NCBI RefSeq assembly: GCF_017654505.1
Contig: NC_054552.1
Span: forward strand, 30,230,915-30,294,914
Reading direction: 5' to 3'
Length of the DNA: 64,000 nt
DNA from: Polyodon spathula
Lineage: Eukaryota; Chordata; Actinopteri; Acipenseriformes; Polyodontidae
Part shown: piece after piece, positions 38,222 to 49,744 of the stretch
Numbering within the stretch: the stretch's first letter is position 1
Layout of the letters: each line of letters starts with the position of its first letter
Program-made: the position numbers and the translations under genes
The notes under the pieces: generated by a model
Database searches by the model: none
What the model saw: the letters and a program-made list of their open reading frames with translations, nothing else
What the model was told of the DNA's origin: nothing

Positions 38222-39529
38222 TAAACTATCCAAGTCTTTACTTTTTGTAATCATACAAAAAGCAGAACAAGTCCCTGACTTTGTTTTGAATACAGTACAC
38301 CATGAGACCGTCTTTTTTGGCAGGCAAGCGCCTAAATGTTTACATCTGCAGCAGGGAGTCTGTGTCTTCTTCAGTTTTCTCTAAATTTAGAGCCTGTTAG
38401 TATAGTATTTGGGCTCAGGTTGTACAGGGCTAGTGTTTAACTGAGTCTATGTGAATCTGTCGGATTGAAAAACTTAACTGTTGAAGACTGCTTTATAAAT
38501 AGAGCCACTGTGGTCTCTCTCCCTCCATAAGAAGCAGTTGGTGTTTGGTAAGGAATCTGATGCAGAAAGTAAGCTTTTTAAGTATAATTTGCTGCTGCAT
38601 GAACTTTATTTTTTAAGAAACTGATTTTGAAGTTTTAAATCATCTTTGCAATAAGCTAATTAGTCTATTTGAGTCAAAATGCAGACCCTAAAAACTAAAG
38701 GTGGAGTTCAATGAGATTCTGGGTGATATAGCTTTGTAAGAATTATTTTTGAAAGTAGGTGGTAAAGAAAAACAATACAAAGGGTGTAATGCAAACCTCG
38801 AATTCAAACTGCCTGTAAAATGTGTTCCATGTGTATTTAAATCCAGTCATTATCCCAGACAGGAATTGCCTTGGAGGAGGGTCAGACATTAAAGTGATGC
38901 ATGTGGCAATATTGCTGCATTCTCTCTGAGAATATTAGATGTGTGAAATGTAAAGAAAATGAAATTTCCAGCAAGATCATATTTGTCTCACTGTGGGGCT
39001 TTCCACATTGGTGGCTCTGATTAGGAAGCTTATTAGAGTCAGTGTAATTGGATTTGGCAGGCACTGCATGAGACATCATGAGTTTTCAAAAAGAAAAGTG
39101 CGAGGAAATAGTTCTTCAACAAGAGGAGGAACAGACTCTTATTAAAACCATGCATCTCAAAGGATGATCCCTTGTGCATATTGGACACACACACAAGGGT
39201 AAGTTATAAAACACCAATACAGCACTAATTACTGACCATGTTGTTTTTTTGTAATACTGTACCTGTTTCACCTGAAAAATATTGTATAAAGTTGTGTTTG
39301 TGTTTCGCTTCTACTTGTGAATTGTTTAGTTAGCTTTCCCACAGTTTGAGAACAGTAGAGAGCAATGTGCCCCTTCCCCCTGGAGGCTAGGTCTCTGAGG
39401 TTCAAAGTGGGGAACAGTACACAGGTCTGACTGAATCCTGCAGACTGAATCATTTACCAGTAACACACAATCCTGCAATAGGATTACTTATATGTCTATT
39501 TGAATATAAATATATAACACCAGGGTTTC

Positions 39530-39787
39530 ACAATGTAAAACCATAGTTTATATATTTTATTTATTATAATATAATCAAAGAAACTACAAAAATGATATTG
39601 CAAAAGTCATAGTAGCACAGTATTTCATATTAGATTTTGAAATGTCACATTTTTTGTTAAGTATATGGGAAAACTATATATACTAGTATTATTCAACCTG
39701 TTAACGTAACATTTATTCAGCAGGTTGAGTTTATGAAGCAAAATGAGTTAATTCTATAGGGTGATGCAGAACTTTTGCCCATAGCTG
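39530..39787. mobile_element. Tc1/mariner-type MITE (copy 2)
   Basis: The right end reads GATGCAGAACTTTTGCCCAT then AGCTG followed by TA. It is the reverse complement of the terminus at 28688. Internal blocks (AGTATTTCAT, AAATGTCACATTTTTT) are shared with the other copies. The left end is eroded and its position is estimated. Confidence 0.6.
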
Positions 39788-39939
39788 TAGTCATATCGTA
39801 TTTGCATTTGCTTTTTTCAAAGAAGCAGAAGAATGTCTTCATTGTGTTTAAAATGGGTTGAATGATCACAGCTTGTTCTTAGTGAAGTGTGCAGTATACA
39901 AAATGCAACGTTCACGTGGCTTTTCAACTCTTCCAGCTC

Positions 39940-39970
<31 letters not shown>

Positions 39971-40588
39971 GTGCAATATAACATATAAAAGTAATTACTC
40001 TTTAAACTTAAAATATGAAAGTTAAACATGCTCTTTATCTAATGATTATAATAGCTGCCACTGAATGCGGTCTCCACTATTGTACTGTGCACCAGCAGCT
40101 TCACGAGACGCTTTCACACTTGTTGGGTAATGTGAACAAAGTACCTCTTCTTGTCATGCAGTATACATGCCCTTTGATATATACAGAGTTACTCTCAGTC
40201 TCCGGTGCTGTCAGTCTAGAACCTATTATTAGCACCAAAATCCATCATTAAAAAAAAAACTAAAATATGTTAAATAAGAAAAGCCATATTTGTTTTATTG
40301 TGATGTTATCAGCATGGGTTTTTATTATTGCTTCTAGATCATTTTTGCAGTATTACTGCATCTCAACCCTTTCTCATCTGATAAAAAGAAATGAAGTCAC
40401 TGTCTGACGAGTCAGCCGAGGAAGAGTTGAGATAATAATAGCTTTTTAAGAAGCAACCAATTGAGCAGTAACAAAATCAAACAAGCAGCAGAGTGCATTG
40501 GACACTTTGAAACCTGTGTGTCCACCTCTTCATTGTATTTTTTTTTCTTTTTTTTTTTTTTTACTTGTGTTTAATTACAGCATGTAAA

Positions 40589-40873
40589 ATGAATACAGGC
40601 GAAGACTCCGTTTCCCACGCCCATCCTGCAGATTCATCCTCGTGTCTTCGTGAAGAGCTTTTGCTCCATTTCTCTGACAGCGAGAGCATGAACATTTTGT
40701 CTTGGGTATCTTCATTGCACAGAAACGGAATCCATCAACTCCCCCTTCAGTGTGTTGACCAGAAGACTGGGCTCCCTTTCCAGCAGAGGCAGAACCAGCT
40801 CTACAGAACACCACGCACTCGCACTCTGCTTGGCTGGCTGGCAGGGCTCTCTAGCTGCAGCTCCCATAGGTTG
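40589..40873 (+). CDS. Unrecognised gene, coding exon 1
   Basis: Start codon context AAAATGA. The frame encodes MNTGEDSVSHAHPADSSS at the start and LLGWLAGLSSCSSHRL at the end, with donor GTAATC. The base composition is more G+C-rich than the flanks, as in the confirmed exons of this window. Confidence 0.5.
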
Positions 40874-42311
40874 GTAATCCACTGATCCTCTGTTTCTTAG
40901 GCCTCTAATATTTGTGACTACCTATATCGAGGGTGGTATTACAATGATTTAATTTAACATGGATTTTTTTTACAATAGTGTATGTTTGCCATAACTGTAC
41001 AGCACTGCCAGTGGATCTAAAGTGTTTCATGTCTCATGTTTTTTCCTACCCCTAAATTGTAACAGCATCGATATTTAGATCTGCTGCCATTTAAGATCAT
41101 TAAAATAATTTCATCCTGCCTTCAATGCTTTACAAACAGCTAAATCAGTTGAAGATAATTGAAATTCATTTCAGGTAATGATGGTTATCTGGTACATTAA
41201 CCTAAAATTGAACTAGCGCACTTAGGAACCTCCTGTGACCACATAAAAAAAAAAAAAAAACTGTGATGGCTTTATATATCTCTCTCCGTAAGCACTGTGT
41301 CTAGACATGTCCTTTTATTGTCAAGCAGTTGTCGACACAACTAATAATTATATTGAGATTAAAACAAACAATAAAAAATTACAAAGCAGACTATTTGGAC
41401 ACATATGTTAATTTGAAATTATCAGCTTTTCATCTTGAAATAACATAATGAGGTATTTTTTTGTTTGATTTCTAAATAAAACCAAGGATTCATTTGTCAG
41501 CATATGCCTTATTCTGAAATAGGCAATTCTAAATAGTAGTGGCTTCTGTTATGAACTATCCTGAAACACAGGCCTTAACCCCATCTTAGAGTTCTTATTT
41601 AGCTTTTTTCTTCACTCCTTGCAGCAGTGGCTGCAATTTATGGATGTTGTCCACTAAAGTAGTGTTATTGGACTGGTAACATTATCTGGATATAAAACTT
41701 CAAACTCCATTTCCATAGCTTTGATGTTCCCTTTACCTCACTGGTGTTTGGTAATCTTCTGAATGGACGTTCATGGGGGTTACGTTCAATGTTACTTTTA
41801 GATTGACAAGAGGCTTGTTGCAATGAGCTTAATTTGTGGACATTGTTATCATGTTACAGAAGAAGAGTGGACGTGGGAAGTTGAATCTAGTGGCTTCCTG
41901 TACGATGACACCCCAGTCCACAGGAGAGAAGCCAGAAGAAATGTTACTGTCAGCAGAGACCATATGGAAAGAACAAAGCCGACAGATTTGTCCTGCGATT
42001 CCGTCACACGCCTCTCACGATATGTCTTAACGAAAGCCTTCAGCAGGAACATGGCTTTGGACCTGCTGCCACTGCCGAGCTGTGATCAGCTGCTCCCCTC
42101 CTCCTCCAGCATTCAGATTAACCCCTTGGAGCTCATGCAGTTGCGAGTGAAGCCGTGGCTGCTTCACAGAGTGCTGGTCTTCCTGAAGAATGGAAGAATG
42201 CTGCCAGAATCCCAGCAGGTGAAAGCTCTCTCCATCCTGAAGAAACAGCTGCTTCAAATCCAAGCCCGGGCCTCAAGGAAACCAGACTTCAAAACCAAGG
42301 GTTGGTTATAA
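40589..42311 (+). CDS. Unrecognised two-exon gene, 264-residue protein
   Basis: I do not recognise this protein. Exon 40581-40873 follows a long T-rich tract ending in ACAG. Its first ATG at 40589 opens 95 codons to a TTG|GTAATC donor in phase 0. Exon 41802-42311 begins after ACTTTTAG, also in phase 0, and gives 169 codons and TAA at 42309. Joined, the frame is open throughout. Residues 1-95 are Ser-rich with an acidic SDSESMNI and a basic YRTPRTRTLLGW. Residues 103-125 read AMSLICGHCYHV then TEEEWTWEVESSG. Residues 205-255 look like an amphipathic basic helical tail (QLRVKPWLLHRVLVFL, LSILKKQLLQIQARASRK). No signal peptide or membrane segment is seen. The alternative donor AG|GTTGGT at 40870 with the alternative acceptor at 41862 would break the frame. 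I know of no human gene at this position. An upstream non-coding exon is implied by the acceptor. Confidence 0.5.
41802..42311 (+). CDS. Unrecognised gene, coding exon 2 (stop)
   Basis: Begins IDKRLVAMSLICGHCYHV and ends RASRKPDFKTKGWL with TAA. The 510-base open frame is one of the longest in the window outside ABHD17C exon 1, and its G+C content drops sharply after the stop. Confidence 0.55.
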   Translation: MDKRLVAMSLICGHCYHVTEEEWTWEVESSGFLYDDTPVHRREARRNVTVSRDHMERTKPTDLSCDSVTRLSRYVLTKAFSRNMALDLLPLPSCDQLLPSSSSIQINPLELMQLRVKPWLLHRVLVFLKNGRMLPESQQVKALSILKKQLLQIQARASRKPDFKTKGWL

Positions 42312-43671
42312 TAATATATATTTGTTTCCATTTCCTTCCCATGTGAATTATTTCTTTCTTAATGTGTCAGTTGTTATGGCATTACAGCACCTTTCGGCAC
42401 CAGGCTGGCTGTTCAGCACATTTCCTTCTGTGAATCTATAGAAACAAGTGAATTTTTCTTGGTAGACTGATCTAAATCTGATTTTTCTGCTCCTTCCCTT
42501 TTCCACCAGATATTACAAAGTGTTGTGCAAGGGAATGATGATTCTTTAAATTAGCTAGACTCCCAATCATCAGTGTCTAGAAGAAGTGAACACATATACA
42601 TACATATACAGCACATTTAAAAAAAAAAATTGTATAGTTGAACCTTTTTTCACACAAAATATATTTGCTCCTCGATAGGAATGGAATACCAGCATAAAAT
42701 AAACATGAGGGTTTTGCAGACCCTTTCTGTAACAAACAGAAACGGGAAATCTAGCTGCTTTAGGTTGCCAAAGCAAGCACAATCTAATTTTTTATATTCC
42801 AGTAGAAACACTGCAGATTCCAGCACTTTGCACGGTATAAAATGAGCCTTCATTTTTCAGCTGCATGCTCTTGTTTATTATTGGATCTGCCTCCACCTTT
42901 GAAACCAGGATCTTCTACAGTAGATGTTGGTCCTTGGTTCTAACTTCTTGGCCACACCAGCTCAATTTGGCACATTCTGAATTCTCATATTTTGTAGATC
43001 AGCCTGTTGAACTATGCAGCCCTAATAAGTATGTTGTTGACAGCACTTTCTGTTGTGCTGTTGCTTATTCTCCTGAGTTGATGTTGGAAGCAGTGATGTG
43101 GCTTTGTGGTGTTTGCTGTGCCTGAAGGGCAGCTCCCACACTACTCATTTCTTGTCAGCAAACTAATTAATGTTGAAGGTTGCTGATGGGTTGAATGCTA
43201 AAGATTGGCAGAAATACAAATCAAAATTAATGTAAGGCGTAACTTACTGGAGAAGATGCATTCTGGGAATTTCTCAGTATTTGAAAGGTCTTGAGAAGCA
43301 TTATATCTGTCCTCCTCCACAAAGGTGCCACAACCTGTTGTAAAGATCCAACAAATGCAAACTTTGCGAGAATAGAGATGTGAGAAGTTTTTATATTGAA
43401 TGTGAATAAAGAATGAAAGGATGATATATAGCTGTGACAGAATTGGGTTCATTTCCTGATAATATTGTAGTGCTGACCATGAATCTGGCCCTTATCACAG
43501 TCAAGGCACGTCTGTCTGACAGTTGACCATGAGCCTGGGGAAATGAAGACATTGGAAAACTGAAAGTGGACAATGGACACCAAACATGCCAAGAACTGTT
43601 GCTGTGCTTGATATGGAATGCTTCATTTGTAGGACTGTCAGCCCGATCTGTAATAAAAGGTTAGCACATTA

Positions 43672-43905
43672 CAGCTATGAACAAAAGTTTTGCATTACCT
43701 CGAATTTTAGGATTGAGACATAATAATAATAAAAAACTATAATTTAGAAGTTTTATTTAATGGCATGTAAATAAAGAAATTACAAAATGATATTGCATGT
43801 GTCTACCGGAAGCCATAACAGTAGTATTTCATCATGTCAGTATTTCTTGTATTTCATGTTAGATTTCCAAATGTCAAATTTTTTCAATTTAGTCCAACAT
43901 TGTGT
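43672..43905. mobile_element. Tc1/mariner-type MITE (copy 3, left end)
   Basis: TA is followed by CAGCTATGAACAAAAGTTTT, the family's left terminus. The interior blocks AGTAGTATTTCAT and AAATGTCAAATTTTTT match copies 1 and 2. The right terminus is missing, so the end is approximate. Confidence 0.6.
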
Positions 43906-44060
43906 GTACATTTTCTGCTTCCAACAAAAACAACGTTATACATGTAAGACGGGGTACATTTTAATGAACAACACCTTTGGTAGTAAAATTGCTGACAATT
44001 TATCTATCTTTTTTAATAATTTTTTTTATAACAGGGTAGGAAATAGCACAGATTACACCG

Positions 44061-44508
44061 TGTAACAATTTTTTGGTTTTGTTTTTTTGTTCCTGGGTAG
44101 TAAGTGTTATTTCCTAATTGCTTATACCTCAAAAGTATAGAAAATGGCTATTATTCCCCACAAACTTTGCTTTTGTGACCAGGACAGGTACATTTCAAAA
44201 TATCACTAATTTCCAATGAGAAAACGGGCAAATTTGTGTCTTTTCGTTCACATAAAGTCAGAAAAAAAACAACATATAAATTAACAAGTATTTATACTAA
44301 AGTAATATAAAAATGAATGAAATTACTTTATGTGAACGAAAAGACACAAATTCGCCCATTTTCTCATTGGAAATAGTGATATTTTGAAATATCACTGTCC
44401 TGGTCACAAAAGCAAAGTTTGTGGGGAATAATAGCCATTTTCTATACTTTTGAGGTATAAGCAATTAGGAAATAACACTTACTACCCAGGAACAAAAATT
44501 GAGTTACA
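44061..44508. mobile_element. 448-bp foldback (long inverted repeat) element
   Basis: Left arm (44061-44258) and right arm (44325-44508) are near-perfect reverse complements around a unique AT-rich spacer of about 66 bases. The outer ends are TGTAACAATTTTTT and AAAAATTGAGTTACA. Shared blocks include GTTCCTGGGTAGTAAGTGTT, TTCCCCACAAACTTTGCTTT and TCTTTTCGTTCACATAAAGT with their complements. Differences between arms are few (for example an extra poly-T stretch and ACAGGTACATT on the left). There is no coding capacity. I cannot name the family. Confidence 0.9.
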
Positions 44509-45842
44509 TAGTGTTATCATTACCTGTTTAAAAGCCTTTAGGTGACCAGACTTATGTTAAAGGGCGACCTCTATGGGTCTGACTTAGAACAACCCAACAT
44601 TAAGCACTGTTTCTGCGCCCTTGTAAAATGTGATCCGTTCTCCTGACATTTGAAAATGGGCATTGGATAATGGATATTGACGAAAGCAGCGCTTCCCACA
44701 CGTCCTGTTTTTGTTAGTGTGGGTGTACTTGCAACTAAACAAAAATCATGTTATGGTTTGTTAAGAAATCGTTCAAAAACTATTTCAAATAATTTGTATA
44801 ATTTACAAGAAATGCACCGAAGGGCAATGTGTCAGTTTCATTCCATTATCGAATCCTGCCAGGAAACACCAAATACAGTTAAATCAGTAAAAGAGATCCG
44901 GCAACCCAATTCAAAACAGGTCTTCTCTTTTGCACAACTTCTGTGGGAGTGGAAACATTGACTTGGCTAAACACTGTATCACGCGTTGAACTTGGAAAAT
45001 TACCGGTACTTGAACATACAAACAAAATTGCCTTGTTTACTACATATGTAAATTGCCGATGTGGTGCGTCATCTACTGTAATTTGTTCCATGACATTAGA
45101 ACAATTGTAATTACTGGTATTTGGGCTGTTTAAAATGTGCTGTATTAAAAACAAACCAAAACAACCCACTATTAATGGGACAGACTAATATCTCTATGTA
45201 AGCTATCCCGGGGCATGAACCTGTTGCGTTTTGACACGCGTCTCTTATGATGGTTCCCCAAATGGAATTTGCTGAACGATTGGAATGTGATTATTGGCAA
45301 GTAGGCTATATTGCAAAGCTGTGAGCAGGTCAACAGACCCAAGGGTATTGCACACTGTGTATTGCACGCTATTGGATTCGATCTATTTTAGTTCAGCGGG
45401 ATGTAGCCGGCACTCAGAAGACGGTGTAGTTTGCATGCGAAGTGTTTGCATGGAGACTTAGCTATGTTGATTTACACTTGATTTGATGTTTAATGTTGTT
45501 TATTAATTAATAATAGCGAAGGTTTGGACCTGATGTAACCCTAAGCAACATATCATTCTAAAGAAAACGTCCTATACAAATCTTTGTGTACAGTGCATAA
45601 AGTCTAATAATCACATTTTCCTATATCGCCCTCCTTAATCAAGAAACACTTGGGAAATGATGTTCTCAGTTAAAAGACTTTCAGCCGCTATGTGTGTCCG
45701 GCGCGTTAGTTGATAGTTGTCCAAGGCGCGGTTAGGAAAATATACAATATGGGATTTTTTTTAGCCAATCTGTGTACTGGAGGCGGGGTTTCCCCTCAGC
45801 TGTTGTAAATAGTGAAGACATTGCCAAAGGGAACGAGATGAG

Positions 45843-45850
45843 TATAAATA
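45843..45850 (+). promoter_or_regulatory. TATA box, candidate promoter of the hyaluronidase-like gene
   Basis: TATAAATA lies in GAGTATAAATAACAGAAGG, about 1 kb upstream of the first recognised hyaluronidase-like exon. A start about 25-35 bases downstream would fall near 45875-45885. The region 45660-46165 is CpG-richer than its surroundings. Confidence 0.4.
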
Positions 45851-45875
45851 ACAGAAGGTCCAGTCGCTCTCTACA

Positions 45876-46164
45876 GCATAGCGTGCACAAGCGCTGCCGA
45901 GCTCTCATTGATATCACCTACATGATCAATAAACCAGACTGCACTGAATTCTAGGACTGCGGAGCGCGGAGTCCCCATCACTTGGATAACAAAAGCAACT
46001 CAACAAATATCACTCCTGTCACAGTTTGACTAGGAACCGGTAACCGAACTCTGCTGACGTTGGAGCCACAGGTGCATACAAATTACTAAGCAGTGGCTTT
46101 GCAATTTTGCTCACGGTTTTTCCGTTGGCGGTGAAAAATACTGGGAAGAGAGTCCTTGGTGTAG
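45876..46164 (+). other. Candidate 5' untranslated exon
   Basis: Sequence from the predicted start to GTGTAG|GTAAGG, a good donor. No long open frame is present, so this would be non-coding or encode an N-terminus I cannot see. Inferred only from the TATA box and donor. Confidence 0.3.
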
Positions 46165-46876
46165 GTAAGGCTAAGGCAATGTAGCTATAAATACTGTTAT
46201 TGATTAAGGGATGTTGTTGCAGAAGAACTTTGCATCATTTTAATGTATGTTATTAACCAGTTGTTGTACATGTGTTTTTATTATTGTTTCTCTATTTATT
46301 GGGTAATGTAAATACCGAATGTAACTAATAAACAATTCAAAACGCATTGCTGTATTCGGTACAATAAGCCGTTTAAAGATATACGAGTGAGTGAAAAATT
46401 ATAGGGAAGGAGGATTTGAAATCTTGCAGGAGGAAAATTGTAGGTTACCAAAAGCAGTTCACGTTTTGTGGCAAATGACAGACGTGTGCAAGTTAAAAAG
46501 AAAAGCAAACGTGTCCCTGGATGTAAAATTGTTATTTGTTTTACTCATTTACCATTTATTTTCCTTTGTCAATTTTGACGTCAATTTCGTGCTCTTTGGA
46601 AGCGCTTTACTTTTCCTCCGCCGTGACAAAAGGTTTCCTCGGTACGTTTTGGACAGCGTTCACCAGGTATAAGGTATACAGGCGTGCGGCGTTTTAATTT
46701 CTCAAATACATCACAAACTACCTGGCGCTAAGCCAAACAACGTTACAAAGCCGAAGAAAAACAATACAAAAGTACCAAGGTGTGCAACAGGTTGGTATTT
46801 TACCTTTCATTTGTCCTGTTTACATTTTACTAAGCAATAGTTGATATACTATTAATTCATAGAGTTTGTATTGCAG

Positions 46877-47017
46877 ACAGATGCCCTGATAGGAACAGCA
46901 ACCTGTTACCTTGGAGACCCGGACTCAATAAAGACAGGAAAGTTGTAATCAGACCCGGTTTACTTTTAGAGCTGGAATCTTCAGTCACTGTTCATTCCAT
47001 TGTTATAGAGGCCCGAG
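46877..47017 (+). pseudogene. CEMIP-like: CEMIP-like exon, N-terminal G8 start (intact)
   Basis: The acceptor is ATTGCAG and the donor GTAAGA. The exon reads RCPDRNSNLLPWRPGLNK, then KVVIRPGLLLELESSVTV, then HSIVIEARG. It corresponds to the beginning of the family's G8 domain (CPDxNPxLxxWxPG). No lesion. Confidence 0.88.
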
Positions 47018-47118
47018 GTAAGATAATGTATTGGTAAATTATTATAATCTTCTAGCATTTGCATTTTTAAAGAATGGTTTACAATGCAAAATTGGCTGTA
47101 GAGATACTTTAGTTAAAT

Positions 47119-47235
47119 AAACAGTACCCTATCTATCTATCTATCTATCTATCTATATCATATATATATATATATAGATATATATTATATATATTATATA
47201 TATAATTATATAGTATATATATATATATATTATAG
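47119..47235. repeat. (CTAT)n and (TA)n microsatellite
   Basis: About seven CTAT units followed by interrupted TA repeats, in an intron of the hyaluronidase-like pseudogene. Confidence 0.93.
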
Positions 47236-47390
47236 CAATCGTAAGACTGATAGCATTCTGACCTTTTTAAATGTATCAACATGCTTTCAAAATGTGGTAT
47301 GGTTTTAAAGTAAGCCAATGTTTATAAAACAAAATTGCAAGTATATATTTGATTGTTATTATTATTGTTATTTAAATACTTTTCTTTCAG

Positions 47391-47948
47391 GGGCATTAGT
47401 CTTTCCAGACTACCCAAAATATCCTATCACACTGAGAACCAGGCATATTCTTATTAAGGATGGTGGACAGCTGCACATTGGTTTGGCAAAATGCACATAC
47501 ATTGCAAATGCTAATGCCATTATCTCACTGTACGGCAGGTCTACTGTCAAAGCGTCTGTGCAGGATTTTGGGAGGAAGTTTATTGGTGTCGATGCAGGTG
47601 GAACTTTGGAAATGCACGGGAGGAGAGCGCTTTCATGGACTGCTGGCCAGAACTTTGTATCCAATGGGACTGCAGCATGGACCTTATAGATTCGAGCGGT
47701 ACTGGGGCAGCAGGGGGATCAATGTTCGGGTTGTTGACGACGGGACAGCTCAGGTTCTGGCATCTGATCATTTCGACACCCACATGATGGTTAATGAAAG
47801 CAGGCGAAGAATTCCTCAGTAACCAGCCCTCCGGGGCAATAGTCGCCATGGCGGTTGAGGACTCTGCTGCCAGGAGTTTGTCCCTTGATTCCAGGGAGTA
47901 CATTATGGAAGTCTTGAGGAGCAAATACATCAAACATTTAGGATACAG
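47391..47948 (+). pseudogene. CEMIP-like: CEMIP-like exon, G8 domain, two frameshifts
   Basis: The first frame reads ALVFPDYPKYPITLRTRHIL, then ILIKDGGQLHIG, ending at HGRRALSWT. After 47641 the family sequence continues in another frame (LLARTLYPMGLQHGPYRF, INVRVVDDGTAQVLASDHFD). From 47809 it continues in the third frame (EFLSNQPSGAIVAMAVED, then KYIKHLGYR). The donor is GTAAGA. Confidence 0.88.
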
Positions 47949-48531
47949 GTAAGATTCCATTTGGAGGTCCTAGACCTTTATTTTGTATTCAAATTGACAC
48001 GCCATTTTTTTCCAGCAGAAAATAATAACGCTATATTTGTATAAATTGTACTGTTTTTGTCTCACCTAATATCATATACTTGCTTTTATTTCTAAAATAA
48101 TAGTTTGTAAAAACTGTGAATTTGTACTGTATATATTCCAATTGCATTTGAATAGGCAAAGGATGAAACATGAATTACCTTTTTAGAAGTACCATGGACA
48201 GCTCCAGATAATTAACTTGCCATTAGCCTCATTTAAAATAATGAATTATGCCATTAAAAAAAAAAAGTCAGATTTGTCTTGAAAATATGAAGACGTTTTT
48301 GCATTCACACAACCTTCCAGGTAAGGTGTTAGCATTATTAGTTAGTTCTCCATGAGACCTGAATCTCTGTTTTAATCTCAAAGCGGGCTTGATAAACAAA
48401 AACAAGGGGACGTGTTCTATTTAGTTTTGTTCAGATTTACTATTGGGGCATGTTCCTTGCTTGTAGCAGGTCTCACAGTTCTTTAGGTTGTGTTGATCCA
48501 CAAGTGACCTCTCTCTTTCTGCTGCATTGCC

Positions 48532-48615
48532 AGATCCCCATTAGCAATCTTTGACTACCTTACCTATAGTCACATTAGATGGTTTAGAATTAGTGCTAAT
48601 CAGGGTCTGCGAAAC
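48532..48615. mobile_element. Palindromic MITE (copy 2)
   Basis: The segment from CCAGATCCCCATTAGCAATC to ATTAGTGCTAATCAGGGTCT and GCGAAAC is colinear with the element at 14634-14727, including the TTTGACTACC-type inner arm. It is more diverged and lies in an intron of the CEMIP-like pseudogene. Confidence 0.65.
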
Positions 48616-49128
48616 ACACCATATGTGTTCTGTACCACTGTGGTTCAGTCTGTACACCAAACTCCTTTGCTATTGGCATGCTCATATATGGAAATTACTC
48701 CTTGCCAACTGTCTGCCAGCCTACCCCATTCCATTAGATGCAGCTTATCAGCAGTGCAAGAATCCTCAGCTATAGGAAAATGGCACCAAATTGTAACCCT
48801 TTATGGCCTTAACAAATCCTCGATAAATGCATCTTTCATGAAACAATGCTAGGGGGAGGTTACATTTAAATGGGGCTATAGGTAATGTAATGGTCCTTAA
48901 AGGGTTAAATATGTTTTAAAAAAAAAACAACAATATTAGCTACACAAAAATTGCCCAGGTTTTTATTGCTTTATGAACTACCTTACCTGCCAGTGAGTTA
49001 CATATTGTCTAGGTTCAAAAACGTCTAATTTCATAAATAGCTGAACAGCTGCACCTCATTCCTAAAGATGTCTATTACCAAGATAGACAGAAATAAGAGC
49101 TCTAAATATCACTCCTTATGTCCGTTAG

Positions 49129-49289
49129 GCAGCCCTGGGCACTGGTAGGTACTCTCAGAGGGGGCCATTGTCAACCACAGAGAATAGGAGGCTGTATCAA
49201 TTCAGTGGATCCACTGGGGTGGCTATAGCAAGGAGAGAGTTTCAGACGTATGATGGGAGTCACTCACAGTCACTGCCTATAGTGACTGG
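49129..49289 (+). pseudogene. CEMIP-like: CEMIP-like exon, heavily frameshifted
   Basis: The acceptor TCCGTTAG is phase-compatible with the previous exon. Three short blocks in three frames match the family in order: QPWALVGTLRGG, then VAIARREFQTYDG (family ALAQREFYTVDG), then ESLTVTAYSDW (family FSVTAYSEW), ending at GTAAAA. A TAG interrupts the first frame. Confidence 0.75.
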
Positions 49290-49744
49290 GTAAAAGGTTT
49301 AGTGTCACTGTTCTATGGGGATATGTAACTTTTCTGCTTGCCAAAGGTTGTCTGAGGTCTTACAGGTGGCTGAGTGTTTGTTTTTTCCTGTTTAATCAGT
49401 ACCGGTTCTTTATCATCCCTCTCCCAACCCCCCAGAATATCCTGTTTATCATTGTTAATAAATATATGTGAAAAGCATGACAATAAATCACAGAAAATAA
49501 TGTGATTAATGTAATTAACGATTGAGGGTAGTATTGAACGGAAGGATTTCAATGGATTTATCTAAAGGAAACATGTAAGGAAAAAGTTTGCTGCCAAAGC
49601 TAATGCCTGTTTGAAATGGGGTGTGTACGGCACAAAGCTTAGAGGCAATCCTTGAAAGCCATGCAGAGTTTAGAAGAGGGTCCTGTAGTGTAGCTGACTT
49701 CATTAATTACATAATGTTACATCCTTTTCCTTTTCGATATTCAG

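Larger units (their letters stand above)
36500..40550. other. Intergenic region downstream of ABHD17C
   Basis: No supported exon. It contains an ATAG-type microsatellite at 38176-38221, a short CA/TA repeat at 39942-39970 and a MITE copy at about 39530-39787. Confidence 0.55.
42312..45800. other. Intergenic region with MITE and foldback element
   Basis: No supported exon. It contains a MITE copy starting at 43672 and the foldback element at 44061-44508. An open frame at 42865-43125 shows no resemblance to a family and lacks splice signals. Confidence 0.55.

Noticed and set aside
41862..42311. Alternative acceptor (GTTACAG) for the second exon of the unassigned gene
   Set aside because: Joined to either donor of the first exon it leaves the long open frame. 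The upstream acceptor at 41801 keeps it.
46391..46672. Open frame with basic then hydrophobic stretch upstream of the first CEMIP-like exon
   Set aside because: Considered as the missing membrane-anchor exon of a CEMIP2-type protein, but the sequence does not align with that region and no phase-compatible donor is seen.
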